From Candidatus Omnitrophota bacterium (GTDB lineage Bacteria > Omnitrophota > Gorgyraeia > Gygaellales > JAHJCI01): a DNA stretch of 5,643 nucleotides. The translations under genes and the position numbers were made by a program. Where the stretch lies: contig JAHJCI010000141.1 in assembly GCA_018813085.1 (NCBI GenBank), forward strand, positions 1-5,643. Reading direction: 5' to 3'. Below the pieces are notes generated by a model that had not been told where the DNA came from, made no database searches, and was given only the letters and a program-made list of their open reading frames with translations. Shown here in pieces: positions 1-5,643 of this stretch. The number at the start of each line of letters is the position of its first letter. Position 1 is the first letter of the stretch.

Positions 1-1
1 G

Positions 2-916
2 AGCCTTCCGGCGCTGGATGTTTTGCGCGAGAAATATCCCGCAGCCGAGATTACGGTAATGGTTGGCCCGCGTCCCGCAGAAATATTCAAAAATAATCCT
101 TATATACACCGTCTGATAATTTACGATAAATACGCTGCTTTGAGAAAAAAGGCGAAGCTTTTTTTCGAATTTATGAAACAGCGCTTTGACGTGGTTATAG
201 ACCTGCGTAATACTTTATACGGCGCATTGTTTCCGGTCAGGCTGAAGACTTCCCCGTTTTTGTATATGCCAGGGCGTATCCGTCATGCCAAAGAAGAGAA
301 GCTTTACAAGCTAAAAAAGGCATTAAGAGAAAAGAATGATCTGGCTCCGGCAACAGAAAAATCGCTTTATATAAGCAGAGAGGACGACGCCTATATTACT
401 TCGCTTCTTAATAAGCACGGGATTACCGAAGGCGCTAAGTTTATCATTCTCAGTCCTGCTACAGGCGGCAGGACAAGGCAGTGGAATAAGGATAAGTTCC
501 TCAAGCTTTGCAGTAAGTTAGCCTTGGATTATCCGGTAATTCTTATCGGAAGAAAACAGGATAAAGAGCTTACGGAATATATCCGCAGCAATTCCGGCGG
601 CAGTATTTTTGATTTTGCCGGATTGACTAATCTGGCGCAGCTGGCTTCTCTGATTAAAAGGAGCTCGCTTGTAGTTGTTTGCGATACAGGTATACTGCAA
701 TTAGCCAGTTATCTGGATATTCCGATTATTGCGCTGTTCGGGCCCAGCGATGAGAATAGATACGGCCCATGGTCAAGCAGATTTAAGATAGTTACTGCTC
801 AGATTTCCTGCCGGCCCTGCCGCAGGCCGGATTGCAGGTTCAATAGCGTAGAATGTATGGATAAGATAAGCGTAAATCAGGTATCGGATTTCATTGACGC
901 TTTTTTAAAATCGTGA
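2..916 (+). CDS. Glycosyltransferase family 9 (heptosyltransferase-like), 5'-truncated by window edge
   Basis: Likely cytoplasmic-face transferase adding heptose from ADP-heptose to the LPS inner core. The frame is open to the left edge, and the first visible residues (SLPALDVLREKYP, then EITVMVGP) match the region just after the GT9 N-terminus. The true start and the N-terminal acceptor-site residues are therefore outside, and the TTG at base 23 is not a credible start. Numbering visible codons from base 2 (304 codons), the C-terminal nucleotide-sugar-binding half shows SPATGGRTRQW at 151-161, DTGILQLA at 228-235 and ALFGPSD from about 244. A four-cysteine patch follows at C270, C273, C278 and C285, then CMDKI, a tail seen in many GT9 enzymes. 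The family usually has DTGPMHLA, but here the histidine position is Gln233. The stop overlaps the next gene's GTG by 4 bases. Family assignment is strong. Heptose specificity is inferred from the fold and from hldA downstream. Confidence 0.88.
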   Translation, partial: SLPALDVLREKYPAAEITVMVGPRPAEIFKNNPYIHRLIIYDKYAALRKKAKLFFEFMKQRFDVVIDLRNTLYGALFPVRLKTSPFLYMPGRIRHAKEEKLYKLKKALREKNDLAPATEKSLYISREDDAYITSLLNKHGITEGAKFIILSPATGGRTRQWNKDKFLKLCSKLALDYPVILIGRKQDKELTEYIRSNSGGSIFDFAGLTNLAQLASLIKRSSLVVVCDTGILQLASYLDIPIIALFGPSDENRYGPWSSRFKIVTAQISCRPCRRPDCRFNSVECMDKISVNQVSDFIDAFLKS

Positions 917-1866
917 TAGAATATTACGCTAAAATGATTAATTTTAAGAGAGTTAAAACTTATTTACCAAAAAAGGGTACCTTCAAGGTGAGTAAGGCAG
1001 ATTTTGCCTGTCCGCCAAAAGAGAAGAGGAGTTTTGCAAATTTTTATCAATCTTTGCCTAATATCCTAAAAGGAAAGGACTTGCGCGATATAGTTGACGC
1101 GGTCCTGAAAGCGAGAAAGAATAATAAGCCGGTTATCTTTATGTGCGGTGCCCATGTAATCAAGTGCGGACTAAGTACGGTTATCAATGAATTAATCAAG
1201 AAAAATATAATTACCTGCCTTAGCTTAAACGGCGCGGGTATAATTCATGATTTTGAGATTGCTTCCCAGGGCCGAACTTCTGAGGACGTGGCTTCTTCTT
1301 TGAGCAAAGGGACTTTTGGCATGAATAAGAAGACCGCAGCATTCCTAAATCAGGCAATAGCAAAGGGAGTAAGCAAAGGATTAGGCCTGGGCCAGTCTGT
1401 TGCCAGGGCAATATCAAAGCAAAAGCTACCATTTAGAAATTTAAGCATTATTCACCAGGCGGCAAGCTCAGGAATTCCGTTAACCGTTCATGTTGCTATC
1501 GGCACAGACGTAATTCATCAACATCCTGATTTCAATGCCGGGTTAACCGCCGAAGGCAGCATGCGGGATTTCCGAACCCTCGTAGAAGTAGTTAGAGGAC
1601 TGAATCAGTCAGGCGTGCTGCTTAATTTTGGTTCCGCAGTGATTTTACCCGAAGTATTCCTGAAGGCGCTTAATTTAGCCAGGAATTTAGGCTTTAAGGT
1701 CAAGGATTTTACTACGGCAAATTTCGACATGATTTATCAATATCGCCCGGCAGAGAATATCGTCAGGCGCCCGGTTATCCCCGGTGGAAAAGGCTATTAT
1801 TTTATCGGCCATCATGAGATTATGTTGCCGTTATTAGCGCAGGCAGTTATTGAGAAAGTCAAATGA
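913..1866 (+). CDS. Deoxyhypusine synthase-fold protein of unknown function
   Basis: A 317-residue soluble protein with no signal peptide or membrane segment. I place it in the deoxyhypusine synthase (DHS) superfamily by eye. FMCGAHVIKCG at 76-86 matches the NAD-binding TSNLISSG region, NGAGIIHDFE at 106-115 matches TAGGVEED, and LLNFGSAVILPE around 236-247 matches the MIILGGGVVKHH strand. YRPAENIVRRP (277-287) followed by the HHEIMLPLL tail matches the C-terminal RPDEAVSWGKI...PLL segment. The spermidine-attacking lysine of WGKI is not present (RRP here), and the HH pair is replaced by PE. Classical deoxyhypusine synthesis is therefore unlikely, and bacteria generally lack eIF5A. The role is unknown; an NAD-dependent reaction on a polyamine or another amine is possible. 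The GTG at 913 overlaps the upstream TGA (GTGA), suggesting translational coupling. ATG 934 is an alternative start, and neither has a clear ribosome binding site. Family is moderately sure; function is not. Confidence 0.7.
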   Translation: MIEYYAKMINFKRVKTYLPKKGTFKVSKADFACPPKEKRSFANFYQSLPNILKGKDLRDIVDAVLKARKNNKPVIFMCGAHVIKCGLSTVINELIKKNIITCLSLNGAGIIHDFEIASQGRTSEDVASSLSKGTFGMNKKTAAFLNQAIAKGVSKGLGLGQSVARAISKQKLPFRNLSIIHQAASSGIPLTVHVAIGTDVIHQHPDFNAGLTAEGSMRDFRTLVEVVRGLNQSGVLLNFGSAVILPEVFLKALNLARNLGFKVKDFTTANFDMIYQYRPAENIVRRPVIPGGKGYYFIGHHEIMLPLLAQAVIEKVK

Positions 1867-1885
1867 ACCCCACCTATGGCGGGGT
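1867..1885. repeat. Inverted repeat 1 (small GC-rich hairpin)
   Basis: Starts directly after the stop of the DHS-like gene. ACCCC (1867-1871) pairs with GGGGT (1881-1885), then there is one A-C mismatch, then CC pairs with GG around a TAT loop. No T-run follows, so it is not a standard terminator on its own. It could protect the mRNA 3' end or be part of a repeated intergenic element together with the next two palindromes. Confidence 0.5.
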
Positions 1886-1889
1886 GAAT

Positions 1890-1923
1890 TTGACCCTTGA
1901 CATCTTCGATGTCAAGGGTTCAA
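1890..1923 (+). terminator. Long hairpin, candidate terminator or mRNA 3'-end stabiliser
   Basis: Eleven perfect base pairs: CCCTTGACATC at 1894-1904 against GATGTCAAGGG at 1908-1918, with a TTC loop. The stem extends by TTGA/TCAA (1890-1893 with 1920-1923), with one bulged T at 1919. It lies between two same-strand genes where a transcription unit boundary is expected. The bases after it (TTCAATATCG) are not a poly-T tract, so factor-independent termination is doubtful. An RNA-processing or stabilising hairpin, or a DNA-level palindrome, is equally possible. Confidence 0.45.
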
Positions 1924-1929
1924 TATCGC

Positions 1930-1970
1930 GCATATAATTTACGTCGTGTTTTGCACTCCGTAAATTATGC
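1930..1970. repeat. Inverted repeat 3, overlapping the -10 box and the first hldA ATG
   Basis: ATAATTTACG at 1934-1943 is the exact reverse complement of CGTAAATTAT at 1959-1968. The arms extend to GC/GC (1930-1931 with 1969-1970) past a two-base bulge. Inside, GTG (1946-1948) can pair with CAC (1954-1956). The left arm shares bases with TATAAT, and the right arm contains the first two bases of ATG 1967. It may be an operator, or a 5'-leader hairpin that hides that start codon. Confidence 0.5.
1933..1938 (+). promoter_or_regulatory. Candidate -10 box (TATAAT) for the hldA-kdsB-kdsA-kdsD operon
   Basis: A perfect TATAAT stands 28 bases before the first possible hldA ATG, in the only sizeable gap of the window. 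There is no good -35 box at 16-18 bases: the 1910-1915 region is TGTCAA, which is weak. The TTGACA at 1897-1902 is 30 bases away, too far. The box overlaps the left arm of the third palindrome, so a regulator or RNA structure could act here. The call rests on the box, its position and the operon layout. Confidence 0.35.
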
Positions 1971-3007
1971 ACTCATTGAAAATGAAGAATTTAAAAAAGA
2001 TAATCAGGAAATTCCCCAAGGCAAAGATATTGGTTTTAGGAGACCTTATACTTGATGAATATATCTGGGGCAGAGTTGAGAGGATTTCGCCCGAAGCCCC
2101 GGTTCCGGTGGTATGGGCAAAAAAGCGTTCTTATGTACTCGGGGGTGCTGCCAACGTAGCCAGCAATATTAAGAGTTTAGGTGCAGGCGCCTGCCTTTGC
2201 GGAGTTGTGGGCATGGATAAAAACGCCGAAGTACTATTATCAGAATTAAAAAAGCAGGGCGTATCCAGCCGGGGAATTATTTTAATAAAGAAGAGGCATA
2301 CTACGGTTAAAACCAGGATTATTGCCGGGCATCAGCAGGTAGTAAGGCTGGATTGGGAGCATACCGAACCGCTGCCTCAGGGCATTAATGCCAGATTATA
2401 CGAGTTCGTAAAGAATAATATCAATAAGTTCGACGCGCTGATTATCGAGGATTACGGCAAGGGCACGATAAATCCCTGGCTTGCCAAGAAGGTAATTGAT
2501 TTAGCCAGAGAGAATGAACGCATCATAACCGTTGATCCCAAAGAAGAGCATTTTCAGTATTATGCCGGCACAACCTGTATCACGCCTAACCGCAGAGAAG
2601 CAGAAAGCGCGATAAGAAATCTTAAAATCCAGGATACCACGAATTCCTTGCGTATTAATACCGACAGGCTGCTTAACAATAAGGACTTAATGCGCGCCGG
2701 AAGAGAGCTGTTAAAGTATCTTAATTTAGATTCACTTTTAATTACCCTGGGAGAAGAAGGCATGCGTTTGTTTGAGCGCGCCCGAGGCGGGCTAGCGGTA
2801 AGTATCCCTACCCAGGCACAGGAGGTATTTGATGTTTCCGGAGCCGGGGATACGGTAATTGCGGCTTTTACTTTGAGTTTAGCCTGTGGGGCAGGGAAGC
2901 TAGAGGCAGCGCATATTGCCAATTTCGCCGCAGGTATCGTAGTCAGCAAAATCGGGACAGCGGTTATTTCAAAGAAAGAACTTTTAGAGAGGTTGCCTAA
3001 GAGTTAA
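1967..3007 (+). CDS. hldA: D-glycero-beta-D-manno-heptose-7-phosphate kinase (HldA/RfaE1 type)
   Basis: Cytoplasmic PfkB/ribokinase-family enzyme that phosphorylates heptose 7-phosphate at C1 with ATP, a step toward ADP-heptose. Visible signatures are LVLGDLILDEYIWG (22-35), RISPEAPVPVV (39-49), GGAANVASNIKSLGA (from 59) and the PfkB signature DVSGAGDT (289-296) with catalytic base Asp295, followed by AAGIVVSKIGT. At 346 residues it is kinase only. The C-terminal cytidylyltransferase domain of the bifunctional E. coli HldE is absent, so adenylyl transfer must be encoded elsewhere. A loop of about 15 residues (DTTNSLRINTDRLLNNK, near 222-238) looks longer than in E. coli. The start is uncertain: ATG 1967 lies in a palindrome arm and lacks a ribosome binding site, while ATG 1982 (residue 6) also lacks one but still leaves a complete enzyme. 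It is first gene of the operon, 14 bases before kdsB. Confidence 0.92.
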   Translation: MHSLKMKNLKKIIRKFPKAKILVLGDLILDEYIWGRVERISPEAPVPVVWAKKRSYVLGGAANVASNIKSLGAGACLCGVVGMDKNAEVLLSELKKQGVSSRGIILIKKRHTTVKTRIIAGHQQVVRLDWEHTEPLPQGINARLYEFVKNNINKFDALIIEDYGKGTINPWLAKKVIDLARENERIITVDPKEEHFQYYAGTTCITPNRREAESAIRNLKIQDTTNSLRINTDRLLNNKDLMRAGRELLKYLNLDSLLITLGEEGMRLFERARGGLAVSIPTQAQEVFDVSGAGDTVIAAFTLSLACGAGKLEAAHIANFAAGIVVSKIGTAVISKKELLERLPKS

Positions 3008-3010
3008 TCA

Positions 3011-3017
3011 GAGGTGA
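3011..3017 (+). promoter_or_regulatory. Ribosome binding site of kdsB
   Basis: GAGGTGA ends four bases before ATG 3022 and is a close match to the anti-Shine-Dalgarno complement. It fixes the kdsB start and is the strongest such site in the window. Confidence 0.8.
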
Positions 3018-3021
3018 GAGC

Positions 3022-3762
3022 ATGGAAGTAATAGGGGTTATTCCTGCACGATATAGTTCTACGCGCTTTGCAGGCAAGGTACTGGCCGATATCAACGGCA
3101 AGCCAATGATCCAACATGTCTGGGAAAGGGCAAAGAAGGCGTTGCTTCTGGATGAGGTTATCATTGCCTGCGACGAAGAAGAGGTTCTTAATGTCGGACG
3201 CGAGTTCGGAGCTAATTGCTTAATGACCGCCAAGGGGCATCTTTCCGGCAGCGACAGGATTACCGAAATAGTCGGCTCCCTGGATGTTAAGATTATAGTT
3301 AATATCCAGGCCGATGAGCCGCTGATACAGCCATTGATGATCGACAGCCTGGTTGACGCTTTGCAGAGTGATGATTCCGTTAACATGGCCACGATAATGA
3401 AGAGAATCGAGCATCCCGAAGAAGTAAAAAACCCGAATATAGTTAAGGTAATTACGGATAAGGATAATTTTGCGCTCTACTTTTCTCGTGCGCCTATTCC
3501 TTTTCGTGCAAAAAATTCCGAGATTGAGCCGGTATATTATAAGCACGTCGGGCTTTACGCTTATACCAAAGATTTTCTTTTCACATATAAAAATATTCCT
3601 CCTTCGGCCCTTGAGGCAGCAGAGAAGCTGGAGCAGTTGCGCGTTTTAGAGGGGGGCTTGCGCATCAAGGTAATTGAAACAAAGTTTGAAACCATCGGAG
3701 TTGATACTCCGGAGGATTTAGAAAGGGTTCGGCAGATTTTAAGAGAGGAAGCAGGGGAATAG
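3022..3762 (+). CDS. kdsB: CMP-Kdo synthetase (3-deoxy-manno-octulosonate cytidylyltransferase)
   Basis: Couples Kdo to CTP, giving CMP-Kdo and pyrophosphate, the donor for Kdo transfer to lipid A; a cytoplasmic enzyme. The N-terminal nucleotide-binding motif is VIPARYSSTRFAGKVL at 6-21 (Arg10, Arg15, Lys19); many relatives have Pro where Ala17 stands. SGSDRITE (near 75-82) corresponds to the family's SGTDRxAE. NIQADEPLI at 94-102 carries the metal-binding Asp98. HVGLYAY starts at 175, LEQLRVLEGG follows, and GVDTPEDLERV (226-236) contains the second metal Asp228. The 246-residue length fits the family (about 248 in E. coli). The ATG is set by a strong GAGGTGA. It lies 14 bases after hldA and 2 bases before kdsA, so it is co-transcribed with both. 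No missing key residue is seen. Confidence 0.95.
   Translation: MEVIGVIPARYSSTRFAGKVLADINGKPMIQHVWERAKKALLLDEVIIACDEEEVLNVGREFGANCLMTAKGHLSGSDRITEIVGSLDVKIIVNIQADEPLIQPLMIDSLVDALQSDDSVNMATIMKRIEHPEEVKNPNIVKVITDKDNFALYFSRAPIPFRAKNSEIEPVYYKHVGLYAYTKDFLFTYKNIPPSALEAAEKLEQLRVLEGGLRIKVIETKFETIGVDTPEDLERVRQILREEAGE
3753..3758 (+). promoter_or_regulatory. Ribosome binding site of kdsA, inside the end of kdsB
   Basis: AGGGGA precedes ATG 3765 by six bases and lies within the last codons of kdsB, whose TAG is at 3760-3762. It supports the kdsA start and suggests linked translation of the two genes. Confidence 0.65.
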
Positions 3763-3764
3763 TT

Positions 3765-4586
3765 ATGGCGGTTGCAGAGATTAAACTGGGCAATATCAAG
3801 ATAGGCGCCAGGAATGCGCTAACCTTAATCGCCGGCCCATGCGTAATTGAATCGGAAGAGCTTTGCCTGACTACTGCCAGGAAGATAAAAGAGATTTGCC
3901 GCAGACTGGGTATTTCCTACATATTTAAATCCAGTTTTGATAAGGCCAACCGGACTTCAGTTGGTTCCTTCCGCGGCCCGGGGCTTAAAAAAGGGCTTAA
4001 GGTTCTGGAAAAAGTAAAAAAGAAGCTGAAAATTCCCGTGCTTTCCGACGTGCATTGCAGGGAGGATGTCAGGAAAGCGGCAGAGGTGCTGGATATTATT
4101 CAAATTCCAGCCTTTCTTTGCCGCCAAACCGACCTTTTACTTGCTGCCGCAGCAAGTAAAAAAATAATAAACATCAAAAAGGGCCAGTTCCTGGCGCCCT
4201 GGGATGTCCTGGCTATAATTAAGAAATTAGAATCTGCAGGTTGTAAAAAAATTATGATTACAGAGCGGGGTGTCAGTTTTGGCTATAATAACCTGGTTTC
4301 CGACCTGCGTTCATTATCAATCATGCGTGACTTCGGGTATCCGGTATTTTACGATGCCTCGCATAGCGTACAGCTGCCTTCGGGGTTAGGGAATGCCTCG
4401 GGCGGAGAGCGCCGTTTTGTTCCCGGGCTTGCCCGCGCAGCAGTTGCCTTTGGTTGTGACGGGCTATTTATCGAGGTTCATCCAAACCCGCAGGGGGCGC
4501 TTTGCGACGGGCCGAATATGATCGATTTAAAACAATTGGAAAAGCTGCTTAGTGAGGTAGCAAGGATAGAAAAGGTATTAAGATGA
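3765..4586 (+). CDS. kdsA: Kdo 8-phosphate synthase, class II (metal-dependent type)
   Basis: Condenses phosphoenolpyruvate with D-arabinose 5-phosphate to Kdo 8-phosphate; a cytoplasmic TIM-barrel enzyme of the DAHP synthase type I/KdsA family. Motifs in order: LIAGPCVIESEEL (21-33), FKSSFDKANRTS (about 57-68), SDVHCREDV, IQIPAFLCRQTDLL, INIKKGQFLAPWDV, ITERGVSFGYNNLVSDLRSL, FYDASHSVQLP, FIEVHPNPQGALCDGPNM. Cys26 in AGPC, with His200, Glu237 and Asp248, forms the metal-ligand set known from Aquifex KdsA. The metal-independent E. coli type has Asn instead of that Cys (GGxNVLES). Its 273 residues are near normal; E. coli KdsA is about 284. The start has an AGGGGA site at a good distance. The stop overlaps the kdsD start as ATGA. 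Assignment is very secure. Metal dependence is inferred from these residues. Confidence 0.97.
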   Translation: MAVAEIKLGNIKIGARNALTLIAGPCVIESEELCLTTARKIKEICRRLGISYIFKSSFDKANRTSVGSFRGPGLKKGLKVLEKVKKKLKIPVLSDVHCREDVRKAAEVLDIIQIPAFLCRQTDLLLAAAASKKIINIKKGQFLAPWDVLAIIKKLESAGCKKIMITERGVSFGYNNLVSDLRSLSIMRDFGYPVFYDASHSVQLPSGLGNASGGERRFVPGLARAAVAFGCDGLFIEVHPNPQGALCDGPNMIDLKQLEKLLSEVARIEKVLR

Positions 4587-5542
4587 AATTAATAAAACGG
4601 GCAAAAGAGATTCTGGATATAGAGGCGGATGCAATCAAAGATTTAAAAAAGCGTATTGATAATAATTTTAAGCGGGCAGTTAATTTGATTTTATCTACAA
4701 AGGGGCGGGTTGTGATAAGCGGTATGGGCAAGACCGGTATTATTGCCCAAAAGTTTTCTGCAACGCTCTCCTCTACGGGCACGCCAAGCCTCTTTCTTCA
4801 TTCTGCCGAGGCAATACACGGGGATTTAGGCAGTGTAACGGCTGATGACGTTGTAGTTATTATTTCCAACAGCGGAGAGACGGAAGAAATTAAGAAGTTG
4901 CTGCCGATTTTAAAGAAGATGGGTACTAAGGTTATCGCCTTGACCGGAAATATTAAGTCGTCACTTGCGCGGTTTAGCGATATATCACTTGACGTTAGCG
5001 TCAAGAAAGAAGCCTGTCCCCTGGGATTAGCCCCTACTGCTTCTACTACGGCAATGCTGGCAATGTGCGATGCGCTTTCTATATGCCTGCTAGAGATCAA
5101 GGGCTTTAAAGAAAAGGATTTTGCCTTGTTTCATCCCGGCGGTTCTTTGGGCAGGCGCCTGTTGCTTAAAGTCGAGGATATCATGCGTACGGGCAAGGCC
5201 AATCCTATAGTTAAAGAAGATGAAAAAGTATCCTCTGTTTTACTAAAGATTACCCGTTCGCGCGCCGGTTCTGCGACAGTTGTCGATAAAAAAGGCAGGG
5301 TTAAAGGGATATTTACCGACGGAGACCTCAGGCGGCATCTGGAGGTGGACAGGGACCTCGCCTGGCGTAAGATTTCGGCTGTGATGACCAGAAATCCCGC
5401 GGTTATCAATAAGGACCGCCTTGCGGTTGAGGCAATGCGCATGTTGGAAAGTAAAAAAATCGACGAGATACCCGTTGTTGATGAAAAGGCAAAAGTAGTA
5501 GGGCTCCTGGATGTTCAGGATTTGCTCAGGGCTCGATCCTGA
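4583..5542 (+). CDS. kdsD: D-arabinose 5-phosphate isomerase (KdsD/KpsF/GutQ family)
   Basis: Interconverts ribulose 5-phosphate and arabinose 5-phosphate, the first step of Kdo synthesis; cytoplasmic. An N-terminal SIS sugar-isomerase domain (about 35-170) carries GMGKTGIIAQKFSATLSSTGTP with Lys50, HSAEAIHGDLG, SNSGETEE (Glu99), KKEACPLGLAPTAST (Glu143) and FHPGGSLGRR (His184). These match the catalytic Lys, Glu, Glu, His set described for E. coli KdsD. Two CBS domains follow: VEDIMRTG...GIFTDGDLRRHL (about 197-253) and ISAVMTRNPAV...VVGLLDVQDLL (about 264-315). The 319-residue length is close to the E. coli protein. The ATG overlaps the kdsA stop (ATGA) and has AAGG seven bases upstream. 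KpsF and GutQ paralogues catalyse the same reaction; the kdsA-kdsB neighbourhood favours the biosynthetic kdsD role. Confidence 0.95.
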   Translation: MKLIKRAKEILDIEADAIKDLKKRIDNNFKRAVNLILSTKGRVVISGMGKTGIIAQKFSATLSSTGTPSLFLHSAEAIHGDLGSVTADDVVVIISNSGETEEIKKLLPILKKMGTKVIALTGNIKSSLARFSDISLDVSVKKEACPLGLAPTASTTAMLAMCDALSICLLEIKGFKEKDFALFHPGGSLGRRLLLKVEDIMRTGKANPIVKEDEKVSSVLLKITRSRAGSATVVDKKGRVKGIFTDGDLRRHLEVDRDLAWRKISAVMTRNPAVINKDRLAVEAMRMLESKKIDEIPVVDEKAKVVGLLDVQDLLRARS

Positions 5543-5643
5543 CCACTCGGCGGGTGGATAAGCATTGCCCCCCTACATATTACCCCCAACGACTTGTACG
5601 GGTGAGCCCTTTCAGGACTTTTGCAGCAATCCCTCCAGAGATC
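5543..5643. other. Unassigned 3' tail after kdsD
   Basis: No gene can be named in these 101 bases. A weak hairpin stands just after the kdsD stop (CCACTC 5543-5548, loop GGC, GGGTGG 5552-5557, one G-T pair) without a T-run. Two C-runs follow. A + frame is open from 5542 to the edge with GTG codons at 5554 and 5602 but no convincing ribosome binding site. On the - strand, a frame entering from the right edge ends at TAA 5582-5580 after 20 codons (ISGGIAAKVLKGLTRTSRWG). That could be the C-terminus of a convergent gene, but is too short to judge. Confidence 0.3.

Noticed and set aside
23..25. TTG as the start of the GT9 gene
   Set aside because: The frame continues upstream to base 2 with residues (SLPALDV) that fit the family consensus, so the gene is cut by the window edge rather than starting here.
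811..830. GC-rich near-palindrome (CCGGCC ... GGCCGG) inside the GT9 gene
   Set aside because: It arises from repeated Cys, Arg and Pro codons in the cysteine-rich C-terminal patch and leaves no proper loop, so I do not treat it as a regulatory element.
913..1866. Calling the second gene a genuine deoxyhypusine synthase
   Set aside because: The active-site lysine motif WGKI and the HH pair are not visible, and the usual substrate eIF5A is generally absent from bacteria; only the fold family is claimed.
1897..1938. TTGACA at 1897-1902 paired with TATAAT at 1933-1938 as a sigma-70 promoter
   Set aside because: The spacing is 30 bases instead of about 17, and the TTGACA lies inside the arm of a strong hairpin. 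Only the TATAAT is kept, at low confidence.
2560..2949. Open frame of 129 codons on the - strand inside hldA
   Set aside because: It lies antisense to well-conserved PfkB motifs, is rich in Ser/Ala/Leu as typical of a shadow frame, and has no recognisable domain or start signal.
2997..3392. Open frame of 131 codons on the - strand across the hldA/kdsB junction
   Set aside because: It covers the conserved N-terminal motifs of kdsB on the opposite strand and shows no protein family features, so it is a shadow.

Overview
The window looks like a piece of a Gram-negative (diderm) bacterial chromosome devoted to the inner core of lipopolysaccharide. All six genes lie on the + strand. Base composition looks even, and I see no mobile element, tRNA, rRNA or CRISPR array. 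The order hldA-kdsB-kdsA-kdsD with a kinase-only HldA, a class II (metal-type) KdsA and an extra deoxyhypusine-synthase-like gene reminds me of uncultured diderm lineages such as Omnitrophota. That is an impression from gene order and protein style, not a demonstrated placement.

Layout. Bases 2-916 hold a glycosyltransferase family 9 (heptosyltransferase-type) gene whose 5' end lies outside the window. Its stop codon overlaps the GTG start of a second gene (913-1866), a member of the deoxyhypusine synthase fold family that seems to lack the catalytic lysine. A 100-base gap follows. It is packed with three successive inverted repeats and a perfect TATAAT box, and is probably the boundary between two transcription units. 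The second unit is hldA/rfaE1 (1967-3007), kdsB (3022-3762), kdsA (3765-4586) and kdsD/kpsF (4583-5542), spaced by 14 bases, 2 bases and a 4-base overlap, so it is almost certainly one operon. The last 101 bases (5543-5643) carry no gene I can identify.

How they work together. KdsD makes D-arabinose 5-phosphate from ribulose 5-phosphate. KdsA condenses it with phosphoenolpyruvate to Kdo 8-phosphate. A phosphatase (KdsC, not in the window) would remove the phosphate, and KdsB activates Kdo as CMP-Kdo for transfer to lipid A. HldA phosphorylates heptose 7-phosphate on the way to ADP-heptose, the donor that a GT9 enzyme such as the first gene would use. The cluster therefore covers Kdo supply plus one heptose step and one heptose transferase. 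The deoxyhypusine-synthase-like protein is the one member without an obvious place in this pathway, and is the most interesting item here.
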